A stretch of 43,509 nucleotides of DNA. Source: Paenimyroides baculatum (GTDB lineage Bacteria > Bacteroidota > Bacteroidia > Flavobacteriales > Flavobacteriaceae). The position numbers and the translations under genes were made by a program. The notes under the pieces were generated by a model that worked only from the letters and a program-made list of their open reading frames with translations, made no database searches and had not been told where the DNA came from. Positions 32,521-41,800 of the stretch are shown piece by piece. The DNA is taken from contig NZ_VWSG01000017.1 of assembly GCF_008629655.1 (NCBI RefSeq), positions 1 to 43,509 of the forward strand. Reading direction: 5' to 3'. Positions within the stretch are counted from its first letter, which is position 1; every line of letters begins with the position of its first letter.

Positions 32521-33577
32521 TAGCATTCATTTTTGCAACGATTTGTTTAATTTCCTGCTCTCTCTTTTTAGGATAAATCAATAAAACGTCGTCTTTATCT
32601 ACAATAATAAAATCGTCTAAACCGCCAATAACCACCAATTTATTAGGATTTGTACGAATGATGTTATTCGTGGCGTTTTCTACAAACAAATTTCCGTTTA
32701 CCATGGCATTGTCACATTCATCCTTAGGCAGTTTATCATACAAAGATCCCCAAGTTCCCAAATCGTTCCAATCAAAAGTAGCAGGTAAAATAAACACATT
32801 ATCTGCTTTTTCCATCACGGCATAATCAATAGAAATATTTTCGGCTTTGCTGTAATTTTCTGTAATAAACTGTTTTTCTTCAGAAGTATTGAAAGTTGAA
32901 TATCCTGCTTGAAACAACTGATACATTTCGGGCTGAAATTTCTCAAAAGCTTCTAAAATAGATCGAACATTCCAAACGAAAATCCCGGAGTTCCAAAGGA
33001 AATTTCTTCGCTGAATAAATGTTTTTGCGGTTTGATAATCTGGTTTTTCTCGAAACTGAACTACTTTTTTAATCTGGCGCGAATCTAATTTATTGTATTC
33101 GATATATCCGTAACCAGTATTTGGAAATGTCGGGATAATCCCCAAAGTCATTAATACGTTATCGGATTCACAACTGTCAAACGCACGCTGTAAATTCGAT
33201 ACAAACTGTACTTCGTCTTCGATCCAATGATCAGACGGAGCCACAATCATTACCGCATCCGGATTTTGCTTTTTAATTTTCATCGACGCATACAAAATAC
33301 ACGGAGCCGTGTTGCGCATATCGGGTTCTAAAACAATTTGCTCGTTGGTAATCATCGGCAATTGTTCTTTTAGAATATCGCTGTATTTATCGTTCGTTAA
33401 AATTAAAATATTTTCTTTAGGAATAAGCTGGCTTAATCGCGTAAAGGTTTTCTGAACCAAGGTTTCGCCCGTTCCCAACATATCGTGAAACTGTTTAGGA
33501 AATTCGGGTGTGCTAACAGGCCAAAAACGCGATCCCACGCCGCCTGCCATTATTACTGCATAATAGTTTTTATTCAT
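32507..33577 (-). CDS. manC: mannose-1-phosphate guanylyltransferase
   Basis: A 356-aa nucleotidyltransferase making GDP-mannose from mannose-1-phosphate and GTP for glycan synthesis. It has the N-terminal signature AVIMAGGVGSRFWPVST with FPKQF (residues about 8-29), VAPSDHWI, the FREKPD motif, NSGIFVWNV and TFDWNDLGTWGSLY. The length fits the single-domain enzyme; the C-terminal isomerase domain of the bifunctional form is absent. It is last in a four-gene operon with M28 peptidase, SDR and SprT-like genes (3-base gap). Confidence 0.93.
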   Translation of the reverse strand: MNKNYYAVIMAGGVGSRFWPVSTPEFPKQFHDMLGTGETLVQKTFTRLSQLIPKENILILTNDKYSDILKEQLPMITNEQIVLEPDMRNTAPCILYASMKIKKQNPDAVMIVAPSDHWIEDEVQFVSNLQRAFDSCESDNVLMTLGIIPTFPNTGYGYIEYNKLDSRQIKKVVQFREKPDYQTAKTFIQRRNFLWNSGIFVWNVRSILEAFEKFQPEMYQLFQAGYSTFNTSEEKQFITENYSKAENISIDYAVMEKADNVFILPATFDWNDLGTWGSLYDKLPKDECDNAMVNGNLFVENATNNIIRTNPNKLVVIGGLDDFIIVDKDDVLLIYPKKREQEIKQIVAKMNAKKSE

Positions 33578-33580
33578 CTG

Positions 33581-34180
33581 TTAGGCATTCAAAAGTTCTA
33601 CCTGCATATTAGGTTTAAACAAATATACTTGGTTATTTTTTATATCGGTGCATTCAAAAAGTTTAACACGAAGTTTTCCTTTCTTAAACACACGTCCGTT
33701 TTCAATTCTAAAAATGGTTCCCAATGGTAGTTCATCAACAAAAACCTTGTTTGTAGGGGCATCGAATTTTTTAAGTTGCATTGATAAAATAGCATCGGTA
33801 TCGCTGCTTGCCGACGGATTTTTAAAATGATTTTCCACAAAAGGAACAACTTCTGCCGGAAAAACCTGCGGATTTATAAAAGGAAGCATCAATAATCGGA
33901 AGGTTTGCTTCCATTCCAAACCGTGTGGTTTTATAAAACGACCGTATTTTTGAAAAGCCACCAAATGTGCAATTTCGTGTATGGTTGTGATTAAAAATCG
34001 ATATTTGTTCAGCGTGGCATTTACCGTAATTTGGTGCGATCCGTCGGGATTTTTTCGATAATCACCATGACGAGTTAAGCGTCCATTTACAATTTTAAAA
34101 TGAATGTGGTATGCTTTGATCAGTTCAAAAACTGCATCGACCGAATTTTCGGGTAAATATGTAGCTAAAACGTTTTTCAA
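33581..34180 (-). CDS. SprT-like metalloprotease-fold protein
   Basis: A 199-aa protein of the SprT-like family: ITTIHEIAHLVAFQKYG gives the zinc-binding HExxH (about residues 65-70), followed by HGLEWKQTFRLLM with a third likely ligand (H). The C-terminal half (FRIENGRVFKKGKLRVKLFECTD) looks like a beta-ribbon without the four zinc-ribbon cysteines. The substrate is unknown. It is contiguous with the SDR gene (stop and start adjacent) and three bases before manC. Confidence 0.82.
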   Translation of the reverse strand: MKNVLATYLPENSVDAVFELIKAYHIHFKIVNGRLTRHGDYRKNPDGSHQITVNATLNKYRFLITTIHEIAHLVAFQKYGRFIKPHGLEWKQTFRLLMLPFINPQVFPAEVVPFVENHFKNPSASSDTDAILSMQLKKFDAPTNKVFVDELPLGTIFRIENGRVFKKGKLRVKLFECTDIKNNQVYLFKPNMQVELLNA

Positions 34181-34858
34181 TTAAGGTGTGCTTGATGAAA
34201 CTTCTAGAACTTTTCCGTTAAAGAAACGATTCCCGTTTAGGGCAAAATCTTTAATGTAAACCGCCATTTCGTTTGGATAAATCGGAGCCTGATAACCCGG
34301 AAATGCCTCTTGAAGCATCTCGGTTTGTACCGCTCCCAATGCTAAAACATTAAATGCAACGCCTTGTTCTTTGTATTCTTCTGCCAATAATTCGCTCAAA
34401 GTAATCACAGCTCCTTTACTTGAACTATACGCCGCTAAACCAGGGAATTTAGAACTGCCCTGAATACCGCCCATACTGCTGATAGTAACTACATGGCTGC
34501 CGTTACCCATTAAAGGTAAAACCGCTTTTGATAAAGCTGCTACACCAAAAACGTTTACTTTGTAAACATATTCAAAATCGGCAGATGAAATTTCGGCGAA
34601 TGGTTTGTTAATGATTGTACCTGCATTGTGAATTAAAATATCGATGTTTTTAAACTGATCTTTCAATGCAAATGCAAATTCAGTTACCGAAGCATCGTTG
34701 CTTAAATCTACCGATTTATAATAAACATTTGGCAGATTTTCTAATTCAGGATTACTGTTTCGTGAAAGCGAAATAACCGTATGACCTTCGGCAGCGAATT
34801 GTTTAACTAACTCTGCACCTATTCCACGGCTTGTTCCAGTGATTATTATGGTTTTCAT
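34181..34858 (-). CDS. short-chain dehydrogenase/reductase
   Basis: A 225-aa classical SDR with the NAD(P) loop TGTSRGIG (residues 7-14), NAG in LIHNAGTI, the catalytic Ser in VTISSMGG and the Tyr-Lys pair in YSSSKGA. It is slightly short at the C-terminus. The substrate cannot be deduced. Its ATG overlaps the TAA of the M28 peptidase gene by one base, so they are coupled. Confidence 0.88.
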   Translation of the reverse strand: MKTIIITGTSRGIGAELVKQFAAEGHTVISLSRNSNPELENLPNVYYKSVDLSNDASVTEFAFALKDQFKNIDILIHNAGTIINKPFAEISSADFEYVYKVNVFGVAALSKAVLPLMGNGSHVVTISSMGGIQGSSKFPGLAAYSSSKGAVITLSELLAEEYKEQGVAFNVLALGAVQTEMLQEAFPGYQAPIYPNEMAVYIKDFALNGNRFFNGKVLEVSSSTP

Positions 34859-35832
34859 TATTTTTTTGTAAGTTGAATTTCTTGTGTTTCGGCATTGATC
34901 ATTTTAGTTACAACTGGTAACATTTTTTGAGTAATGCTTGTCATAAACTTGGTATCCATTAACTGAAATTCATCTTGCGGTTGGTGATAATACGCATAGT
35001 TTTTAAAATCGAACGAACAAACAGTTTGCGATGGTACATTGAACGCTACATAAAACGGAAAGTTATCAGACGCACGGAACAATTGGTACTGACGCTCTTC
35101 TGGAATTACACCCACCAACTTTTCACCAGCATATTCATTTAATTTATCCCACATGTTTGAAGTTTGCGGACCCGTAATATATAATTCAAAATCTTTATCT
35201 GTCATTGGCACGCCCATCATTTCAAAATTCAACATAGCATACAAATTAAATCCTTTTGCTTTTAGCTTATCTGCCAAATGTTGTGACCCTAATAATCCTC
35301 TTTCTTCTGCCGAAAAATAAACCACTAAAACCGATCTCTTATTATTTTTGAAAGTAGCAATATATTTAGCAATTTCAGACAAAATGGTTGTTCCCGAAGC
35401 ATTATCATTAGCTCCATTATTAATTTTATCATCACCTTTTACTTCTGGTGTAATACCAATATGATCGTAATGTGCACCTAGAATAATGTACTCATTTTTT
35501 AATTTTGGATCTGTACCTTCAATTAAACCAACAATGTTGTACGACGTTTCTTTGTAGTTAGAAAGTGTATCGCGATACGAATCGAAATAAGGCTTTATGT
35601 TATGTTGCTTAAACTGATTTTCTAAGTATATCGCAGCTTTTTCAATGCCTTTACTTCCGCTATCACGCCCTTCTAATTCATCTAAAGTTAAATATTTCAA
35701 CGTTTCAATAACATTGGTTTCTTTAACCTCGTAAACAGTTTCCTGTTGTTTTACCGAAGTATCTTTTGTAGAAGTAGATTTACAAGCAACTAACGACAAC
35801 GATAAAGCTGCAAACAGAAGAATTTTTTTCAT
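34858..35832 (-). CDS. M28-family metallopeptidase, lipoprotein
   Basis: A 324-aa lipoprotein (lipobox LVAC, Cys17) from the ATG at 35832; an upstream in-frame start at 35877 would hide the lipobox and lies above the promoter. Zinc ligands of the M28 aminopeptidase fold are seen: GAHYDHIG (H and D), NGANDNASGT (D), SAEERGL (catalytic and metal Glu), and a late YHQPQDEF (H). It probably cleaves peptides at the cell envelope. First gene of the operon with SDR, SprT-like and manC. Leader only about 10 bases. Confidence 0.88.
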   Translation of the reverse strand: MKKILLFAALSLSLVACKSTSTKDTSVKQQETVYEVKETNVIETLKYLTLDELEGRDSGSKGIEKAAIYLENQFKQHNIKPYFDSYRDTLSNYKETSYNIVGLIEGTDPKLKNEYIILGAHYDHIGITPEVKGDDKINNGANDNASGTTILSEIAKYIATFKNNKRSVLVVYFSAEERGLLGSQHLADKLKAKGFNLYAMLNFEMMGVPMTDKDFELYITGPQTSNMWDKLNEYAGEKLVGVIPEERQYQLFRASDNFPFYVAFNVPSQTVCSFDFKNYAYYHQPQDEFQLMDTKFMTSITQKMLPVVTKMINAETQEIQLTKK

Positions 35833-35848
35833 TTTTTTACGTTTTAAA

Positions 35849-35877
35849 CAAAAATACAAAAAAACCCGTTCTGACAA
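35849..35877 (-). promoter_or_regulatory. promoter of the M28 peptidase operon (TTG-N18-TATTTTTG)
   Basis: On the minus strand TTG at 35877-35875 and TATTTTTG at 35856-35849, 18 bases apart. The upstream part overlaps the right half of the pdhC terminator. Confidence 0.55.
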
Positions 35878-35892
35878 ATCAAAACGGGTTTT
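35861..35892 (-). terminator. terminator of the pdhA-pdhC operon
   Basis: On the minus strand AAAACCCGTT pairs with AACGGGTTTT (10 bp), 12-nt loop, followed by a T-tract, 22 bases after the pdhC stop. Confidence 0.78.
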
Positions 35893-35913
35893 ATATAAAT
35901 AATATTCTATGGA

Positions 35914-37629
35914 TTAAGCCAGCATGGTAACCGGATTTTCTATAAAATGTTTCAACGTTTGTAAGAATTCTGCTCCTGTAGCACCATCAACCGTTCTGTG
36001 GTCGCATGCCAAGGTAACTTTCATGGTATTTCCAACCACAATTTGTCCGTTTTTAACAACAGGTTTTTCAATAATTGCACCTACCGATAAAATCGCAGAA
36101 TTTGGCTGGTTGATGATTGATGTAAATTCTTCGATACCAAACATTCCTAAATTAGAAACTGTAAAGGTTGAACCTTCCATTTCTTTAGGTTGTAGTTTTT
36201 TGCTACGTGCTTTGCCTGCCAAATCTTTAATTGAACTTCCGATTTGGGTTAAACTCAATAAATCAGTATGATTTACAACCGGTACAACCAATCCGTCTTC
36301 AACAGCCACAGCTACACCAACATTTACATGGTGATTAATAATTGTAGCAGCTTCTGTCCATTGTGAATTTACCTGCGGATGTTTTTTCAACGCCATTGCA
36401 CACGCTTTCACAACCATATCGTTAAACGAAACTTTGGTATCTGGCAATGAATTGATCAATTTACGAGATTCCATTGCATTATCCATATTAACTTCGATAG
36501 TTAAATAGTAATGCGGAGCCGTAAATTTAGATTCAGCCAAACGACGTGCAATGGTTTTACGCATTTGCGAGTTTTTAACTTCTTCTGCAAAAACTTCTCC
36601 CGTAGGAACTGCTTTTGAAGCTGAAGTTGACACCGTAGCTTTCTCTTCTGATTTTGTTTCTGCTGATGCAGTTTTAGCAGATGGCGTAAAGTTCTCTACA
36701 TCGTTTTTCACGATGCGTCCGTTTTCACCCGATCCCTTTACATCTGAAAGATTGATGCCTTTATCTTGAGCAATTTTTTTAGCCAAAGGTGAAGCAAAAA
36801 CTCTGTTAGAATCATTTGTAGATGAAGAACTTTCTGTTTTAGCAGAAGTTTCTTTCTCTGTGTTTGATTCTTTTTTACTATCTGATTTATCTTCTGATAC
36901 TTCTTCTACTTCTTCTTTTTTAGCTTCGGTTTTTGCTTTTGGTTTAGATCCGCCAGACAAAATACTAGAAACATCGGTTCCAGCAGGACCAACAATAGCT
37001 AAAACACTATCAACTGGTGCCGATTCGCCTTCTTGAATACCAATGTGCAACAAGGTTCCCGCGTAAAAAGATTCGAATTCCATTGTAGCTTTATCTGTTT
37101 CGATTTCAGCTAAAATATCGCCTTCTTTTACTTCATCACCAACTTTTTTCAACCATGTAGCAACTGTTCCTTCTGTCATCGTATCACTCAAACGAGGCAT
37201 GGTTACAACACTAACATTATCAGGAATTTCTGAAGCAGTTTCCTCTGATCGCTCTTCTTCTTTTACTTCCTCTTTATCTGATGTATCAGCTTTTGAATCA
37301 GATTCTGTATGTTTTTCTTCTTTAGTATCGACCGGTTCATTTTTTTTTCCTTCAGAAGAAGATCCTTCTAATAAAGACTTATAATCTTCACCTTCTTTCC
37401 CGATAATTGCCAAAACACTGTCAACATTTGCTGTTTCTCCTTCCTTAACACCAATATATAAAAGGGTTCCAGAATGAAACGATTCAAATTCCATTGTAGC
37501 TTTATCAGTTTCGATCTCTGCTAAAATATCACCTTCAGAAATTTTATCTCCAACTTTTTTTAACCAAGATGCCACGGTACCTTCTGTCATGGTATCGCTT
37601 AAACGAGGCATTGTAATAATTTCAGCCAT
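35914..37629 (-). CDS. pdhC: pyruvate dehydrogenase E2 (dihydrolipoamide acetyltransferase)
   Basis: A 571-aa core subunit of the pyruvate dehydrogenase complex that passes the acetyl group from E1 to CoA. It has two nearly identical lipoyl domains (about 1-77 and 138-215) with ETDKATMEFESF, lipoylated at Lys43 and Lys180, joined by Lys/Glu/Ser-rich flexible linkers. Then come the E1/E3-binding domain (ASPLAKKIAQDKGI ... GSGENGRIVKNDV, about 280-320) and the catalytic domain with DHRTVDGATG near the C-terminus. It lies three bases after pdhA. No E1-beta or E3 gene is in the window. Confidence 0.96.
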   Translation of the reverse strand: MAEIITMPRLSDTMTEGTVASWLKKVGDKISEGDILAEIETDKATMEFESFHSGTLLYIGVKEGETANVDSVLAIIGKEGEDYKSLLEGSSSEGKKNEPVDTKEEKHTESDSKADTSDKEEVKEEERSEETASEIPDNVSVVTMPRLSDTMTEGTVATWLKKVGDEVKEGDILAEIETDKATMEFESFYAGTLLHIGIQEGESAPVDSVLAIVGPAGTDVSSILSGGSKPKAKTEAKKEEVEEVSEDKSDSKKESNTEKETSAKTESSSSTNDSNRVFASPLAKKIAQDKGINLSDVKGSGENGRIVKNDVENFTPSAKTASAETKSEEKATVSTSASKAVPTGEVFAEEVKNSQMRKTIARRLAESKFTAPHYYLTIEVNMDNAMESRKLINSLPDTKVSFNDMVVKACAMALKKHPQVNSQWTEAATIINHHVNVGVAVAVEDGLVVPVVNHTDLLSLTQIGSSIKDLAGKARSKKLQPKEMEGSTFTVSNLGMFGIEEFTSIINQPNSAILSVGAIIEKPVVKNGQIVVGNTMKVTLACDHRTVDGATGAEFLQTLKHFIENPVTMLA

Positions 37630-37632
37630 TTT

Positions 37633-38631
37633 TTATAATTTATGAGGGATAAACGGATAATTCTCTTGATCGTAAACTACATCGTACATTACGTTTGTTT
37701 CAGGATATGGAGATTCTTCTGCGAATTTCTCACATTCTGAAACCAAATCGCGAACGCGTTGATCTATTGTTTCGATCTCTTCATCAGTTGCCCAATTATT
37801 TTCTTTAATAACATCTAAAACCTGGGTAATCGGATCTATCCTTCTGTATTCTTCAACTTCGTCTTTTGTACGGTAATGTTGCGCATCAGACATTGAGTGA
37901 CCTCTGTAACGATACGTTTTCATTTCCAAGAATGTTGGACCTTCGCCTCTACGAGCTCTTTCCATAGCATCGAACATTGCTTCTGCAACTTTCACAGGAT
38001 TCATAGCATCTACTGCGTAAGAAGGCATTTCGTAACCTAGACCTAATTTCCAGATATCGGTATGGTTTGCCGTACGTTCTACCGAAGTTCCCATTGCATA
38101 ACCGTTGTTTTCACAAATGAATACCACTGGAAGTTTCCACAACATTGCCATGTTAAAGGCTTCGTGTAAAGATCCCTGACGTGCAGCACCATCACCAAAA
38201 TAAGTTAACGATACCCCACCGGTTTCCAAATATTTATCGGCAAAAGCCATACCCGCACCTACAGGAATTTGTGCACCTACAATTCCGTGACCACCATAAA
38301 AACCGTGCTCTTTAGAAAAAATATGCATAGATCCACCTAAACCTTGAGAAGTACCTGTTGCTTTTCCTAGTAGTTCAGCCATAACCCGGCGAGGATCAAC
38401 CCCCATACCAATTGGCTGCACGTGGTTACGGTAAGCGGTAATCATTTTATCTTTTGACAGATCCATTGCGTGCAAGGCACCTGCTAAAACTGCTTCCTGT
38501 CCGTTATATAAGTGTAGGAAACCACGCACTTTCTGCTGAATGTATAAAGCTGCTAGTTTATCTTCGAACTTGCGCCAGAACTGCATGTCTTCATACCATT
38601 TTAAATATACTTCTTTAGTAATTTCTTTCAT
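37633..38631 (-). CDS. pdhA: pyruvate dehydrogenase E1 component, alpha subunit
   Basis: A 332-aa thiamine-diphosphate-dependent subunit that decarboxylates pyruvate. Key parts: RKFEDKLAALY, GQEAVLAGA, GGSMHIFS, GAQIPVGAGMAFA, the ThDP/Mg motif GDGAARQGSLHEAFNMA ending in ICENNGYAMGT, and phosphorylation-loop-like YRYRGHSMSDAQHYRTKDE. The start at 38631 (MKEITKEVY) fits the family; an in-frame upstream start at 38685 adds 18 non-conserved residues and crosses the promoter. The beta subunit gene is not adjacent, as is usual in flavobacteria. Confidence 0.95.
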   Translation of the reverse strand: MKEITKEVYLKWYEDMQFWRKFEDKLAALYIQQKVRGFLHLYNGQEAVLAGALHAMDLSKDKMITAYRNHVQPIGMGVDPRRVMAELLGKATGTSQGLGGSMHIFSKEHGFYGGHGIVGAQIPVGAGMAFADKYLETGGVSLTYFGDGAARQGSLHEAFNMAMLWKLPVVFICENNGYAMGTSVERTANHTDIWKLGLGYEMPSYAVDAMNPVKVAEAMFDAMERARRGEGPTFLEMKTYRYRGHSMSDAQHYRTKDEVEEYRRIDPITQVLDVIKENNWATDEEIETIDQRVRDLVSECEKFAEESPYPETNVMYDVVYDQENYPFIPHKL

Positions 38632-38682
38632 AATGTGGATACTATTAATTACCAATTGATGATTAGTTAATTTGGCAATAAG

Positions 38683-38690
38683 CAAAAATA
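38683..38690 (-). promoter_or_regulatory. -7 promoter element (TATTTTTG) of pdhA-pdhC
   Basis: A perfect TAnnTTTG on the minus strand, about 52 bases before the pdhA ATG. No TTG at standard distance. Confidence 0.4.
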
Positions 38691-38757
38691 AGACTTCAAA
38701 CGTATATCTGAAAATAAAATAAGTTATTTTTAGTTAAAGCTTGTTATTTATATAAAA

Positions 38758-38790
38758 AAACTAAAATCCTACCAAGTAGGATTTTAGTTT
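38758..38790 (-). terminator. first of two tandem hairpins: 15-bp stem with T-tract
   Basis: AAACTAAAATCCTAC (38758-38772) pairs perfectly with 38776-38790, 3-nt loop. On the minus strand it is followed by T7, so it ends transcripts from the 38846 gene before pdhA. Confidence 0.7.
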
Positions 38791-38807
38791 AACTTCTTCA
38801 TAAAAAC

Positions 38808-38836
38808 AAAACGAGAGGCTTAAAGCCTCTCGTTTT
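38808..38836 (-). terminator. terminator of the T9SS adhesin gene
   Basis: AAAACGAGAGGC (38808-38819) pairs with GCCTCTCGTTTT (38825-38836), 5-nt loop, ten bases past the stop codon at 38846, with T-rich sequence after it on the minus strand. Confidence 0.8.
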
Positions 38837-38845
38837 ATTTAAAAA

Positions 38846-41800
38846 TTATTTCTTGATAATCTTTATGAATTGTGAACCTGCATTGGTATGAACTTTTACC
38901 ATGTAAGTTCCTGCTGATAATGTAGAAACATCAAGTCTTACATCGTTTGCATCAAATTTTTGAGTTTTGATTTGTTTTCCTAAAATATCATAAACTTCAA
39001 TCAATTTAATTGCTTCTTTGTAAGAAACTGTTAATTCAGAATCAACCGGGTTAGGATAATACTTTAATGAAGCTAAATCTAAATCATTCAATCCTAAAGC
39101 AATCTTAACTGTTACTGCCATTGGTAAACTAGCACAATTTCCAGTTCCAATAAGTACACCATAATATGTTTTACCATCTTGTAATGGAGTATAAATAGGT
39201 AATGGATTAACATTATTTACTGCATCGTTGTAAGAAGCAAACCAAATTACATTTGTTTCATTTGCTTTCAAGTTTTTAACTTCACCATAGTCAACAATTG
39301 TTTGGTTGCTGTTTCCTGTTGGGGAGTTTGGTCTTGCATTAACTGTTATATACACAGCAGCTCTTGCAGTTTCACAACCATTTTCAACTACAGAAATATA
39401 ATAAGTACCAGTGTTTACAACATCGTTCTGTCCCATATCTGTTGTAGCAAAAGCCGAATTATAAACCTTATAACTTGTTCCTGCTACAGGGTTTAAAGGT
39501 AATGACGATACTGTTGCATCTCCACAAACATTTAATGGATTAATAACAGGAGCATTTACACTTAAAATTTTCACACTAACTGTTTTTCTTGGAGAATCAC
39601 AATCCCCTATTGACTGACCAACATAATACGTACCCGTTGTTAAAGGAGTGGTATTTGCTAAAGGAGTATCAGAAGTACTAAAATTATACCAGTAAACATT
39701 TGCTCCAGTAGTGGTAGCAGATGCCATTAAACTACCAACAGTTGCTGAACCACAAAAAGTTTGAACTGTAGCCGCTGTAGGCATTGTTAAATTTTGCACT
39801 GTTGAAACAGTAACTGCTGTTCTTGAAGACTCACAGTTATTCATTTTTTGTGCTATGTAGTACGTACCAGTTGTCAAAACAGTTGTACTTGATAAAGGTG
39901 TCACATCATTTATATTTTGATACCAATTTACAATAGCCCCAGGTGTAGAAGACACACTAATATCTGATATTGTTGATGTTCCACATATATAAACATTTGC
40001 TAACGAAATTGCTGCTGGTGTTACTCCGACACTTACATTTACAACAACTCTACTCGCAGATGTACATACACCATTTGTAAATTCACCATAATAAGTTCCA
40101 TTATTTATAGGGGCATTACTTGCCAAAGGAGTTCCAGTTGTAGCTGTTAAATACCATTGGATTTGGAACCCAGCAACCACATTATATGATAAATTATTAA
40201 CTGTTGCTGAACCACAAAAAGTTTGAGATGGAGATGCAACAGGAACCGGCGCGATAGGATTTATAATTACCGTGAACGGAATTCTTGCTGATTTACATCC
40301 AGAAATTTCTTGTTCAACATAATATACTCCAGATGTAGTAATTTGTGTAATAGGGGTACTAGAAGTCTGGCTAGCATAATAAATTAAAGTCCCGTTTGGA
40401 TTCTTACCAAAGTTTGTTGTTGAAACATCAATTGAACCACACTTATCAAGATTAGTAACGGTTGGTGCTTCTTTTAAACCAACACTAACAGTAAAATTCT
40501 TTTCTGCCTTACAACCATATTGATTAGTAACCTCTATTTTGTAAGGAACATTTAGACTGTTTGTTGTCCCTTTTAGATACAATGTACCTGAATTAATTGT
40601 AGCATCATATGGAACAGTAGCAGCTTGATCATAATATAAATTTGCAATTGGTGTCCAAGAAATCTGATAATTACTTATAGGGGTAATTTTCACGTTATCA
40701 ATATACCATCCAGGAAACTGAGTGTTTCCATCGGCGCCAATTCTAAAACGAACCTTAAATGTACCTGATCCTGTAAAATCTGCTGCTGGAACAATAAATT
40801 TTTCAGATTTCCAAGCACTATTATTTGCTGGTGGTGTAGTTTGTTGTATACCACTCCAGTCAGCATAAGAAGTTTTAGAAAAGAACATTGCCTGTATACT
40901 TGGATTTCCAGTTGGTTTAGGCAAATTAGAATTTGCTAAACCTGTATAATCTGCAACTAAAAATGGTTTCCATGTTGTCCCATTATCAGTTGTGTATTCT
41001 AAGTAACCATAATCCATAACAGCAGGTGTTGTAGCTTGTAACGCTGCTATATGATCAAATTCTACAACAATTGACTTTAGATTAAACATATTAATAGATG
41101 CAGCATAGTTTAATGTAGCATTAGTTTGTGCTGCATAAGTCATTTTTAAACTTCCTGTTCCTTCGGAAAACAAAGTTGTTTCATTTGCAATAGCATCTCC
41201 TGCAACTCCACCACTTAATGTTACTCCTGTAGTATTTCCATTAAATAAATATCTATAAGGAGTTTCATTAACAAAATTATCAACTTTTAATTCTTGAATA
41301 TCATTAGTACATAACTTATAATCGTTTAGTAGCTGTAACATTTGTGGAGAAGGATTATTTTCTACAGTAATAGTTTTTTTAATTACACACATCTCTCCAG
41401 TAGTGTTAGAAGCATTTAAAACATAAGTCATATTAGTTGTTGTGTTAAATGTCCAACCAACATACTGATCTCCTACAATTGCATTTGCGGGATTATTTGG
41501 ATGCAATGGATCATTTACAGGATCATTTGTATCATTTGGATCAATTGTTGTCCAAGTGTAAGTATTATAATCACTTACTCCTGTTAATACATAAAGTTTG
41601 GTTAGAGGATTACCAGCACAGTTATTAACAATATCACTTGACAAGTTTAATAGAGGAGCGTCTTTAAACGTTAAATTAATAGTGCGCATTTCTCCAAAAC
41701 ATCCATCAATTATCTTAAAATAACCGTTCATACGAATAGCATTCGTTGTTCCTGTACCTATATTATACATCTGAAGAATATTATTAGAAGCACTACTTGT

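Noticed and set aside
35914..38631. Branched-chain or 2-oxoglutarate dehydrogenase instead of pyruvate dehydrogenase
   Set aside because: The two-lipoyl E2 with this linker pattern and the E1-alpha motifs fit pyruvate dehydrogenase; the gene order pdhA-pdhC without E1-beta is usual in this group.
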